Assembly (NCBI GenBank): GCA_016648135.1 | Contig: JADDOH010023053.1 | Location: 1 to 64,000 of the forward strand | Reading direction: 5' to 3' | Length of the DNA: 64,000 nucleotides | Source: Agrypnia vestita | Taxonomy: Eukaryota; Arthropoda; Insecta; Trichoptera; Phryganeidae | The notes under the pieces: generated by a model | The model's input: the letters and a program-made list of their open reading frames with translations, nothing else | Databases searched by the model: none | What the model was told of the DNA's origin: nothing | Made by a program: the position numbers and the translations under genes | In this document: one piece after another, positions 42,751 to 53,324 of the stretch | Layout: each line of letters begins with the position of its first letter | How positions within the stretch are numbered: the first letter of the stretch is position 1

Positions 42751-43714
42751 ACTAGCTGTAACCCGTCAAAAATGACAGTACTTTTACATGTTGGTTCCTA
42801 AGGAATAAGTTTTTATTTATTTATATAAAAAAGGAAAGAAAGAAAAAAATTACTACTTACTTACTTACCATCACGCCGTTTCCCCCAGAGAGGATAGAGC
42901 GCCACACTCTTCTGTCCTGACATACAACTCTCGCCTAATTCACATCTTCGCATGCAAGCTCGCCGGTTGTTGAGGCTTCTAACGGGACCATCTTCGAGTA
43001 TCTGGTTAATCTGGTCAAGCCACGTATTCCGCGGTCCCCTCTTTCTGGCGCCATCTACATTGTATCTTTCTATATATATCTTTCTATATATAATAAATAT
43101 ATCTTTCTTACCACTCTTTCCTCATTCATTCGCTCAACACGCCCAAACCATCTGAGCGACCCTTTTTTAATTCTATTAATTATGCTAAATTTAGCTTTAC
43201 ATTCATTCCTAATATCTGCATTCTTTACTCTATCATAAATGGATTTGACACACTTACGTCTGAGGGATCTCATCTCCACTGCATTCAAGCTACTTTCGTT
43301 CCTCTTCTGCCAGCTCCAGGCTTCACTTCCATACATCAGTGATGGTATCATAATTCCATAGCGTACCGCTAGTTTTGCCTTCGTAGACATATTTCTATTA
43401 GAAACTATTGCGTTCAAATTTATTATCAATTATCAAAGCACTTTAAAGATACAATAAAGAATATTTAAAGAATGAAAATAAAAATAATAAAACGAAAAGA
43501 AAAAAATTATGTAAAGAAGAAAATAGAAATATAATATTTTACGTCATTTTTTTATTATTTTTGTATTCTTTTTTTTTATTCTTTATGTATATTCTTTATT
43601 TTATTTATATGTAGTATTTTTTTCTTTCTTTTCTTCTTTATAAATATAAATAAACACTTATTACTTAGGAACCAACATGTAAAAATACTGTCTTTTTGAC
43701 GGGTTACAGCTAGT
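42751..43714. mobile_element. Non-autonomous element with about 58-bp terminal inverted repeats
   Basis: ACTAGCTGTAACCCGTCAAA at the left continues to GTTGGTTCCTAAGGAATAA and is repeated in reverse at 43657-43714 with few differences. The interior is AT-rich and is itself interrupted by an RTE-type LINE fragment. A third terminus lies at 31072-31146. TA within the CTAG ends could be the target duplication, but this is undecided. Confidence 0.8.
42856..43435 (-). pseudogene. RTE-like LINE, C-terminal fragment
   Basis: The minus strand reads SLMYGSEAWSWQKRNESSLN, AVEMRSLRRKC, a charged stretch and GSLRWFGRVERMNEERVVRK, the familiar post-RT tail of RTE-type endonuclease-reverse transcriptases; the last part, with LDQI..IL and WGKRRDGK, continues in shifted frame to about 42870. 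A (TAAG)n-like tail (42856-42872, read as GTAAGTAAGTAAGTAG) closes the 3' end. The insert lies inside the inverted-repeat element 42751-43714, so it is younger than that element. Confidence 0.85.
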
Positions 43715-45449
43715 TGAATATAATTATTATTTCTAAAAAATATTTTTACTCTATGTATAATTTATTATGTTGTATCGCCTATAATTTATTATGTTGAATC
43801 GTTTTATTTTATCTTTTAATTCCACATTTTTATATTGTTCTTGTTTATGTTTTCAAGTAATTCATGTATTTGTCTATTGTTTATGCATTTTGTACAAATC
43901 TTAAAGTAAAAGCCTTTAAAGTCGTATATATATGTAAAATAAAAAATAATTCATATTTTTTATTTTCAATCGTAAATAGTCAACAAAAAATACTATCTAA
44001 TAATTTTGGTTATGACTATATGAATGTTTGAATGTATAATGAAATAAATTATCTGAAAAATAAAACTCATTCATTGTTTTCATAATTAATTTCTGTCCAT
44101 ACTAATTCAATAATCTTTTCATTGTAATTCACGGTAATTTTGACGAAATGAAATACAATGAACGAAACAATAAAAACGTGCGTGCAAACCGGCGAACGCC
44201 GAAACACTAAAAAAAATATCACTGTCGGGTGACACACGATACGTGACCGGCGCGCGGCGTAGCCACGCCCAAGTGTCTTTCGCTGTGCAGGGGCGGACTA
44301 GCAGGTCGGCCTCCTCGTAAAGAAATGTGCCATTCTTATTAGATACAACTTAATTTTAAGAAAAAACAAATAAATGTGTTCTTTACTTGTACTGTATTAT
44401 AAAATTTTCTACTTCTAAATAATCTGTCATAGTTTATTTATTTTGGTCTGATTCGAAGTGATCACTTCATAATCCACCCGCTTATTATAATATGGAATAG
44501 GGCCGCGAGCGTATGACCACGCGTATACTATCCGCCAGGATCCCGGAGAGAGCTAATTCCCAGAATTTAAGCAAGTTCTTTACCATTGCTTCCATATAAA
44601 AGAACAATATATAACAAATGATACACTGTTGAATATTTTAGAGATAAGTCATACCAAATTAAATCCTGGTTATACCACAGTTTCGTCATCCGATTCAGTC
44701 TCTGGCCAGTGAAAAAATAATATTTCAAAGCGTAAAGGTTACGTGATCTAAATGCTTGCTTTGATTATCGCCTCTCTACTATACGACATCGTAGATCGGT
44801 GAATATTATTTGACGATATGACAAGTTGAAAGGCAAATTGAATGTTCGACAAGATAGAATTGAATTTTTTTGCAATTTTTGTATGAGAAGATAAGGTTAA
44901 ATGGAAATGACAATAGATACGATAAAATAAAACAAATTTACCACCGACATTTCATCACATACGACAAAATTGAATTTTGCAAAGAGGATACTAGAGTAGT
45001 TACGTTAGCAATAGTTAGCATGGAGCCATTTTTAGAGCAAGTCTCAAAGCCTCTTGCCATCACTATAAGTCAATAACGATTTTGTTGACAATGACGATTT
45101 TAACCTTATGACAAGATAAATAAGGGGTGACGAAATCCTTATATTTCTTACTATTTCAAATACATATTTGTTATATTTACACAAATGCTGCTTCTTAAAG
45201 TTATAAAAAATACAATTTAATGACAAATAATGCTCATTTTATAAGCTTTTCGAAAACGGAATGGGTAACGACCTTGGTTTAAATTTTCCGATTCCGATAT
45301 CCAAAAAAAAAAGAAGATATTTCAGATTCCCGATTCCGATAGATCCCGAAACCTGAAAAATAACCTCAAAACATGAAATGGTTTGTTATGTTTTGTGGTA
45401 AATATCCAGTGGAAATTTTGATTGTAAATCTAAGTTCACGGCAAGGAAC
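43715..45449. other. AT-rich intergenic DNA, no gene seen
   Basis: Only short chance open frames. A GC-rich patch at 44240-44320 and another at 44495-44550 (CCGCGAGCGTATGACCACGC) may be ends of elements that I cannot assign. Confidence 0.45.
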
Positions 45450-46325
45450 TTGATTAGTCAGTGGACTAAAGAAAACATTTTTATGTGTTTTGTTTTGCTG
45501 GATATTTTTCTTATTACAACTCCTGTTCCTATACATATACAAAATAAAAACCTAGACTACAGTACAGCATGGAATTTGGTTCAGGGATTGTTACGACAAA
45601 TATGTGGTAAAATATGTGATAGGCAATTCGACGTTCTGTATGAAAGGTCTGAAAATATGCAAGTAAAGACAATAGAGCTTTTGACGACGTTGTTGATATA
45701 GAAGTGGAACTGGATTTTAAAGAAAAAAGATCCTCAAAGAAAAAGTAAAGCCTGGGGAAAAGGCTAAGGACGAAGTAGCTTGTTGGTCTTGTGGTCAGGA
45801 CTCTCGCCTCGCTATCCAAAGGTCGCGGGTTCGAACCTCACTCCACATCAGCAAGTTAGTCCTATTTTCATAGCACAAGCGTTTAGCTTAGTTTGCAAAT
45901 AGTAAGAATATTGATGTGACACATATTTGCTGAAATATCACCTGGTCAAAAGTATAAAATCATTTACTTCCATATTTTAGATGGTGCCAAAGCCAGTATT
46001 GAAGAAAGGTTTATTTCTAATAAAAAAAAATTAAAAGACTGTTCCTGGCTGGACCCCAAAAAATTACAATAAATCACAAAACTTGATAGTTTACTGTACG
46101 AAATTTTGTGTTGTATTGCTAAACTGTCTAAAGGTGACAGAAGTTATTTAGTAATTGAGCTGAAACAGTTTGCAGACGAATATGAGAGTTTCATAAAGAC
46201 TGAATGGGATGAAAATGACAAAAATGAACAAGATAGGCCAAAGCTGAATCATGATATAGAAAAGACGATGAAGAATTAGATTTGCAGGAAAAGAATTACG
46301 TTCACTGTTTGGAGAAGATAAAGTG
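45450..46325 (+). pseudogene. hAT-type transposase fragment split by a SINE
   Basis: Plus-strand pieces at 45450-45700 (TKENIFMCFVLLDIFLITTP, NKNLDYSTAWNLV, ICDRQFDVLYERSENMQV) and at about 45985-46275 (GAKASIEERFISNKKKLKDC, SWLDPKKL, AKLSKGDRSYLVIELKQFAD) fit, in order, the middle of ZMYM/DUF4371-like hAT transposases. Stops break both. The tRNA-headed SINE at 45775-45935 lies between them. The second piece is repeated at 49941-50235 as part of a larger duplication. Confidence 0.6.
45775..45935 (+). repeat. tRNA-derived SINE
   Basis: A tRNA-like head contains an A-box-like TTGGTCTTGTGG (45783-45794) and a perfect B box GGTTCGAACCT. The body ends with a TATTGATGTGACACA block that is shared with the deleted copy at 21031-21112. 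The right limit is uncertain and no target duplication was found. Confidence 0.75.
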
Positions 46326-47635
46326 TTTTAAATGTTTTTGTTTTGTTTATGTTGTTTCTGAATTATCTCAATCAGGGCTCTTTACTAATCTCTACATAGC
46401 TTATAAGTTTATATTAACCAATCCCTAAGAATGTTCTTATGTTTCCACGGCCACTCAGAATCTTCTGGTTTGTGTCTTTTGGGGTACTATGCCGTGTACA
46501 CATCAGCCCTGATGATGGACCCTGGAATGGGATCCGAAACATCGACCAGAAGACACAAACCAGAAAATAACTCTTCCTTGTACGCAAGTTACTTTTGAGA
46601 AAATCTTTTCGAAATAAAAAATAATAAAAAATAGGCTTAGATCAACTTTGAATCAGGAGTTAATGTCTAATCTTTTGTTTATAAATATAATTAAGTATTA
46701 ATTTAAGTAAGAATTTAATAATCGATGAAGTGGCAATTTAATTTTCATTATCGATGAACTTAAGAAAAAAATTATGGTTTAGTGCAGGTACTAAAGGATA
46801 AATTAATGTTTTAAAGAGCTTAATATTAATCCTTGAATAAATAGCGTGATTATTTCCAGTATACATAGTATTTGTCAATTACATATTTAACTTATACCTT
46901 TGATATAGATATAAAATAGGCCTACTTGCAGCTACGGCTTTGAAGACACGTATTTGAAATTGCTTGCATATAGCCCCCTGACCCACGTTAAGTAGCTCAA
47001 TCAATGTATGTGAAAATTATAAAAAAATATATACAGGTGTACCAGAGCTAGGAGCAGAAACTTGGCCGATAAATTCCTGCCTATGTTAAATGTTCAAACA
47101 ATCATGACCTTTATCAAATATCAATAGTTATGGAGATATGCAGTATCAAAGATTGCATTTTTTTTCAATATTTCTGACGTATTTTTTGCAAAAAGTTGAA
47201 CTATCATTACACTAAAACTTAAAAAATGAAATAAAAAAAACCTTACATTAAAACTTAATTCGCTCTAATACAAGTCGAATAAAATGATAAAAACCTTGTA
47301 AAAAAAAACTTTTTCCAATTTTCGCAAGGTTTTTATCATTTTATTCGACTTGTATTAGAGCGAATAAATTTTTCATAATCTACATAAATTACTGTAATGA
47401 TAGTTCATGATAGTTCAACTTTAAAAAAAAAAGCAAACTTTGATATTGCACATCTCCATAAAATGCAGGGGCCGCTTCACTAGTTCTCGCCGAGGGCCCC
47501 CAAGAGTGTCAATGCGCCCCTGTCAAAGCGAGGTTGGCCGATACGTTGGCTAATGTGTAATCGCTGTCCGCCATTTTGCGAGGTTGGACGAGACGTTGGC
47601 TCTGCCGAGGTTGGGCCAATGTGTACAGGGCCCTT
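46038..47635. repeat. 1.6-kb composite module, copy A (copy B at 49941-51504)
   Basis: Both copies have, in order, a hAT coding scrap (ACTGTTCCTGGCTGGACCCC), a Penelope-like end with a hammerhead-like motif, an AT-rich spacer, the GCCCCCTGACCCACGTTAAG block, a foldback element, a GGGCCCCCAAGAGTG block and the GGGCCAATGTGTACAGGG hAT terminus. They differ by a few percent and small indels. Copy B is joined on its left to a P-element-like fragment, so the duplication edge cuts inside the hAT gene. Confidence 0.9.
46462..46560 (+). ncRNA. Hammerhead-like motif with long outer helix, copy A
   Basis: CTGATGA (46509-46515), a weak stem II (GGA with TCC), GAAAC (46536-46540) and ATC. Outside it TTCTGGTTTGTGTCTTTTGG (46462-46481) pairs with the reverse complement at 46541-46560, giving a helix of about 20 bp with one mismatch that closes over the motif and could extend stem I, with a 25-nt bulge. 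The core matches the consensus but the short stem I has a change (GACC for GGCC). Confidence 0.5.
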
Positions 47636-47895
47636 TAGGTAGCACGGTGGGAGGAATAGGCGTTAACGATGAAACAGGGCCGTACTTTCAAGCTGTAATT
47701 GTTTAATGAATATTATTGTTGTATAGAAAAAAATCGGTGTTATTTTTAATGAGAAAGTACCGCTGAAATTACTTATTATAATCGTAGATGCGGAATTTAT
47801 TTAAAAGTTATATAAATCATTGAATTATAAATAAATAATATGTACCTGTGATATGAAAAAACTTGCTAGCGTTCTGAAACAAGGCTTGAACTAAA

Positions 47896-47946
47896 AATCT
47901 GCAGATCAAGCGTCATGACCACTAGACTACCTAGTGCATCAAATAA
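47896..47946 (-). repeat. tRNA-like fragment
   Basis: On the reverse strand CTAGGTAGTCTAGTGGTCAT carries a good A box (TAGTCTAGTGG) and AGTTCAAGCC about 35 bases on is a degenerate B box. The stems do not close into a full cloverleaf, so it is likely a SINE head or tRNA pseudogene. Confidence 0.45.
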
Positions 47947-47986
47947 ATAAATTATTATGTTAGTATTTACGTACCTATTTAGTATG

Positions 47987-48914
47987 TTAAGGGGGGGTAA
48001 GGTTTTTAACTTGTTTTTGCATTTTTTTTTAATGAATGTATAACATCTCAAAAATATTGTGTCAAAATTTCAAGTCAATCGGAGCAAAATTGACGAAATT
48101 ATGAACATTTGAACGATATCAGATTTTTTATACCTGCTCAGAGACGACGCAGACAGAGACAGATTTTCTATACCAGCTAAGAGACGCGCTCACCTGAGGG
48201 CTACCGGACGTGCTATTGTATTAGAAGAGTTTTGCTTAGACAAGGACAAAAAGATGCTGATGTTTAAAGCTCTTTGCTGTGTGAACATGGCATCGACGAT
48301 TATGTGTAAGTATAAAATAAGTGTTGAGTTTTATTTTGAATTTTACAGTGTTCAAAACTTTAAAGCGTATTCCCCACATCTCACGTTTTCAAAGTCGGTG
48401 TCCATCATAACTTCAAAACTACTGCACCAATCCTTTTGAAATTTTGAACACTATTTCTGTACATAATTTACGAGGTAACGCTGGAGACTTTTTTCAAATT
48501 TGTTATTAATTTATATTTTTTAATAACAAATTAGTCGATATTTTTCGCAAAAAATCGCGTTTTTCCCTTCAAAGTGTTCCAAAAAATTGAAAAATTGAAA
48601 TTTCAAAAAACCCTCCCAGCGTTACTTTGGAAAACCTATTATCTAACGAATGAACTTTGATTTTTTGATTTAAGATGATCTAACACCAAGTTATGATGGA
48701 CACCGCAATTCTACTTTTTTCCGAGACACGTCCGAATAATTGCTGCCATTGCCGTATTTTTTAATATTTCGTCTTGAAAATTTTACACAATATTCTTTAA
48801 ATGTCATACTTTAATGTATCATTGGTTTTAATAAAGAGATTTTAACTGTGTCGTCACAAAAAATTCACAAAAACATGCCTTTTTTTGTACGAATTAACCT
48901 TACCCCCCCCTTAA
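47987..48914 (+). mobile_element. TTAA-flanked non-autonomous element, copy 1
   Basis: TTAAGGGGGGGTAAGGTT at the left and AACCTTACCCCCCCCTTAA at the right are inverted ends bounded by TTAA, the target of piggyBac-superfamily elements. The 928-bp body holds a short open frame with ALCCVNMASTIMCKYKISVE and FSKSVSIITSKLLHQSF, extended upstream by RRAHLRATGRAIVLEEFCLD in the same frame. The same frame is kept in copy 2 at 62125-63038, which lies in the opposite orientation. No transposase is encoded. Confidence 0.88.
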
Positions 48915-49389
48915 TGTATTTTATACAATAATATTTGTTATCTTTAATAGTGATGTTTATACATTTATTATAATAGTGGAATAACTGGTTATTTAAAAGA
49001 AATACGTTATGACCGCCATAAAAGGCATTAATGTTTGTATTTTTTTATAATTTATAATTTATTCATTAATTTTTATTTTTAAAACAAATCCACTTACCTA
49101 AAAGACAAAAAATCTAAATATCTAAAAAAACAATTGATAATTTGCATGATTTTTGGCAATATCTAAAAAATAAAAAAATTAATCTTTATTTTCAACACAA
49201 ATTGGTTTCTTAAAGCAATCATGGCGCTACACTATTACTAAATAATCGACTTGCATACTTTAATTTAATTTTTGATTATGACATTTAATATGTTGCCGCC
49301 GCAATTTGTTACCGAAATGCATGTTTTCTTTTTCTTAAAGAGAGTTTACTTTTCCAGAAAATTCCAATTGATTTCATTATTTTCGTTTT

Positions 49390-49945
49390 CTATGATAACT
49401 CTTTTTCCTTTAAACAATATCTTATTAATTTTAACATATGATATGCGTCCAAAGAAATTACAATTTCTTGGTTTGTAGATGGATGCTTAAAAGTTGGCTT
49501 TAAATTATCATAGTCAAATGAGCATCCTAGAATTTTTGCCATTGATATGTTAACGGGACAGCCATTAAAAGTTAATGAAACTATTTCTACGCCAGCTGCA
49601 TGAACTTTTTCTAAACATTGATTTATCAAAGATGCACGCTATTGACCGTTAGTTCCTTCCACTTAAAATATGCTAATGGGAGTTTGAAATTCGAATTTAT
49701 GGCAGTCAAAAAAAACACTAAAGCATCTTTTGCTACCGCAAGATCATCACCGTTGATATCGGTACCCATATCTACGTACCCGTAATAATTTTCTCCGTCA
49801 TATTCTGATAGCCATTTCATCGAGCGCTAAGTTCGCAACAATTTTATATTCAGTGGAAGAAGATTTTAATCTAAGACAATCGAAAGCTTCAGAAGTAAAT
49901 CCCGGGTTACCGTTTATACTTTGGTACCACCTTTTAATGCACTGT
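49390..49945 (-). pseudogene. P-element-like (THAP9-type) transposase fragment
   Basis: The minus strand reads KRWYQSINGNPGFTSEAFDC, then LALDEMAI, a one-frame shift, YDGENYYGYVDMGTD, DDLAVAKDALVFFLTAINSN, FKLPLAYF, a second break, LTFNGCPVNISMAKILGCSF, FKHPSTNQEIVISLDAYHML and KLIRYCL. This order (DEM.I, ..GyvD.G, ALVFm, TfDG...N, HPs...v....D..HmlKL.RN) is the RNase-H-like core of P-element/THAP9 transposases. THAP domain and C terminus are lost. Its upstream edge coincides with the start of composite module copy B. Confidence 0.88.
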
Positions 49946-51504
49946 TCCTGGCTGGACCCCAAAAAATTCTAAGAAATCACAAAAGTTGATATTTTGCCGT
50001 GCGAAGTTCTATGTTGTACTGCTAAACTGTCTAAAGTTGACAGAAATTATTTAGTAATTGAGCTGAAACAGTTTGTAGACCAAAGACATAAAGACTGAAT
50101 GGGATGAAAATGACAAAAATGAACAACATAAGCCAAAGCTGAATCATGATGTAGAAAAGAGTGAGGATTATGAATTAGAATTGCAAGAAAAGAATTATGT
50201 TCACTATTTAGAGAAAAAAAAGTGTTTTAGATGTTAAGCGTGTACTTTTTATGTTGTTTCTGAATTATCTCAAACAGGGCTCTTTACTAATCTTTACATA
50301 GCTTATAAGTTTATATTAACCAATCCCTAAGAATGTTCTTAGGTTTCCACGGCCACTCAGAATCTTCTGGTTTGTGTCTTCTGGGGTACTATTCCATGTA
50401 CACATCAGCCCTGATGATGGACCCTGCAATGGGATCTGAAACATCGGCCAGAAGACACAAACCAGAAAATAACTCTTCCTTGTACGCAAGTTACTTTTGA
50501 GCAAATCTTTTCAAAATAAAAAATAATAAGAAATAGGCTTAGATCAACTTTGAATCAGGAGTTAATGTCTAATCTTTTGTTTATAAATATAATTAAGTAT
50601 TAATTTAAGTAAGAATTTAATTATCGATGAAGTGGCAAAAACAAGTTAAGAATTTAAGAAAAAATGATGGTTTAGTGCAGGTACTAAAGGATAAATTAAT
50701 GTTTTAAAGAGCTTAATATTAATCCTTGAATAAATAGCGTGATTATTTCCAGTATACATAGTATTTGTCAATTACATATTTAACTTATATCTTTGATATA
50801 GATATAAAATAGGCCTACTTGCAGCTACGGCTTTGAAGACACGTATTTGAAATTGCTTGCATATAGCCCCCTGACCCACGTTAAGTAGCTCAATCAATGT
50901 ATGTGAAAATTATAAAAAAATATATACAGGTGTACCAGAGCAAGGAGCAGAAACTTGGCCGATAGATTCCTGCCTATGTTAAATGTTCAAACAACCATGA
51001 CCTAATATCAATAGTTATGGAGATATGCAGTATCAAAGATTGCATTTATTTTTCAATATTTCTGACTTATTTTTTGCAAAAAGTTGAACTATCATTAAAT
51101 AACTTATATCGATAATGAAAAAAATATTTTTTCAACAAAACTTAAATAAAATGATAAAAACCTTGTAAAAAAAATCTTTTTCCAATTTTCGCAAGGTTTT
51201 ATCATTCTATTCGACTTGTATTAAAGCGAATAAATTTTTCATAATCTACATAAGTTACTGTAATGATAGTTCATGATAGTTCAACTTAAAAAAAAAATGC
51301 AAAATTTCACATCTCCATAAAATGCAAGGGCCCCTTCACTAGTTCTCGCCGAGGGCCCCCAAGAGTGCCAGTGCGCCCCTGTCGCTCTCAGCCAAAGCGA
51401 GGTTGGCCGATACGTTGGCTAATGTGTAATCGCTGTCCGCCATTTTGCGAGGTTGGCCGAGACGTTGGCTCTGCCGAGGTTGGGCCAATGTGTACAGGGC
51501 CCTT
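49941..51504. repeat. Composite module, copy B
   Basis: Same contents and order as 46038-47635. It carries deletions relative to copy A near 50640 (a stretch after AAGTGGCAA) and in the foldback. Its right end runs directly into the TTC/GAA repeat array. Confidence 0.9.
50370..50463 (+). ncRNA. Hammerhead-like motif with long outer helix, copy B
   Basis: CTGATGA (50411-50417), GAAAC (50438-50442), ATC and GGCC, with GCC before the core giving the same 3-bp stem I as at 31974. The outer arms TTCTGGTTTGTGTCTTCTGG (50364-50383) and CCAGAAGACACAAACCAGAA (50447-50466) are perfectly complementary over 20 bp. In copy B the stem I base pairing is better kept than in copy A; stem II is weak in both. 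Confidence 0.55.
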
Positions 51505-51529
51505 CAAACGTTCAAGCAACCATGACCAA

Positions 51530-52805
51530 TATCAAAAGGAGAACTTTCTAGAAGATTACTAAAAGTTCTATAAGGTTCCTAACTGAGTAGCGGAGTACGT
51601 CGGTGTGTCCATAAGGTTCCAGAACGTTCATGAAGATTTTTGAATGCTTTAGAAGTTTCTGGAAGCAGAAAGTTCAAGAATATTCTATAAGGTTCCAAAT
51701 TGAGTGGCGGAGTGTGCCGGTGAGTCTAGATGGTTCTAGAACGTTCGATAATGCTTTAGAAAATTATGGAAGGAAAAGGTTCCAGAAGATTCCCGAAAGT
51801 TCTATAAGGTCACAAACTGAGTGGCAGTGTGTCAGTGAGTCTAGAACAGAACTTTCATGATGGTTCTCGAATGCTTTAGAAGGTTCTGAAAAAAAACCGT
51901 TCATAAACGTTCTATAAGGTTCCAAACTGAATGACGGAGTGTGTCGGTGAGTCTAGAATGTTTCAGAACGTTCGATAAAGCTGTTAAATGTTTTGAAAGG
52001 AGAACATTCTAGAATATTCCCAAAAAATCTATAAGTTTCTAAATTGAGTGCGAAGTGTGTCAATGAGACTGGAAGATTCCAGAACGTTCGATAAAACTCT
52101 AGAATGTTCTTGAAGGAGAAATTTCTAGAGGATTTACGAAAGTTCTACAAGGTTCCAAACAAAATGACGGAGTGTGTCGGGGACTGTAGAAAGTTCCAGA
52201 ACGTTCGATAAAGTTCTAGAATGTTCTGGAAGGAGAACGTTGTAGAAGATTCTTTATTATTCTAAAGAATGTTCTCTTACGTTCCGAACAGTGTGGCGGA
52301 GAGTGACTGTGAGTCTAGAAGGTTCCAGAACGTTAATGAAGGTTCTCGAATGCTTTAGAAGGTTCTGGAAGGGGAAAGTTTAAAAAGGTTCAATAAGGTT
52401 CCGAACCGAGTGACTGAGTTCATCGGTGAGTCTAGAAGGTTTCAGAAGATTTAGAGAAGGTTCCAGAATGCTCTAGAAAGTTCTGGATGGAGAAAGTTTC
52501 AGAAAGTTCTATAAGGTTCCAAACTGAGTTGCAAAGAGTGTCAGTGAGTTTTAAAGGTTCCGAAAAGTTCTAGAGGGTTCGAGAATGCTCTAGAAAGTTC
52601 TGGAAGGAGAAAGTTCTACAAGCTATCAGAAAGATCTATAAGATTTCAAACTGAGTTGGGGAGTGCGTCGGTGGGTCTAGAGGTTCCAGAAAGAATTATA
52701 ATGCTTTAGAAGGTTCTGGAAAGGGAAAGTTCTTGAAGATTCCAGAAAGTTCTACAAGATTTTGGAATGCTCTTGAAAGTTTAAGAAAGTTCTCTCTAGA
52801 GTGTT
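51530..52805. repeat. Degenerate ~105-bp tandem array rich in TTC/GAA inverted pentamers
   Basis: About twelve diverged units share GGTTCCAAACTGAGTGGCGG, AGTGTGTCGGTGAGTCTAGA and AGTTCTAGAATGTTCTGGAA blocks. Alternating TTC and GAA triplets spaced by two bases appear all along, as in GGTTCTAGAACGTTC at about 51732-51746. The array lies directly upstream of a Helitron-type 3' end and is probably the internal repeat of that element. Confidence 0.85.
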
Positions 52806-52964
52806 ATGATTGTGCGCTAAAATATCTGTTGATATATTGGCAAAGGGAAGACGGTCCAGCAAGGCAATCCAATCACAGGTGCCGAAATCCGCAAAAACGA
52901 GACGTCAACACAAATCAATGCTTACCGAATTATGGTCCCGAGCGAAGCCGGGCCAACCAGCTAG
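52806..52964 (+). mobile_element. Helitron 3' end
   Basis: CCCGAGCGAAGCCGGG (52937-52952) forms a short hairpin nine bases before CTAG (52961-52964), which is followed by T. A hairpin a few bases before CTRR, inserted before T, is the Helitron terminus, and the CGAGCGAAGCCGGG form is common in insect Helitrons. The 5' TC end was not located; no Rep/helicase is present, so the copy is non-autonomous. Confidence 0.75.
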
Positions 52965-53225
52965 TTTTAATATAAGAGTCAAAGAACACCTAAGGTGCTT
53001 ACAAAGTAACGGCTATTCAGAATTCGCCAACCACCTTATTGAAACCAATCGTTCCTTTGATATCAACAAAGGAATTGAAATTTTACATAAAAATAACAGT
53101 GATGTACAATTAGAAAAATTATAAATTTTAGAAATTAGAAAAAGAATTAATAGTAATTTAAACATATTAAATAATCAAACTCTCTTTACTAACAGTCACC
53201 TTTTAAATATATTCTCTTATTAATT
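52965..53225 (+). pseudogene. Penelope-like element, GIY-YIG endonuclease C-terminal fragment
   Basis: The frame reads NIRVKEHLRCLQSNGYSEFA, NHLIETNRSFDINKGIEILH, NSDVQLEKL and, past one stop, EIRKRINSNLNILNNQTLF. The R..EH motif, the S.fA.Hl block, the iLh block, the L...E segment and the LN.Q near the end are the C-terminal half of the GIY-YIG domain in Penelope-like retroelements. The RT and GIY-YIG start are missing; the piece begins exactly at the Helitron end, so a Helitron probably inserted in the element. Confidence 0.7.
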
Positions 53226-53324
53226 TTTTATGTATACCCATGATTGTCCTATGCTTTTGTTTCTTGCTTAACTTTCATCTTGTCTTTGTTGATAAAATTA
53301 GTAGTTGAAACAAAGTGAATTGTT

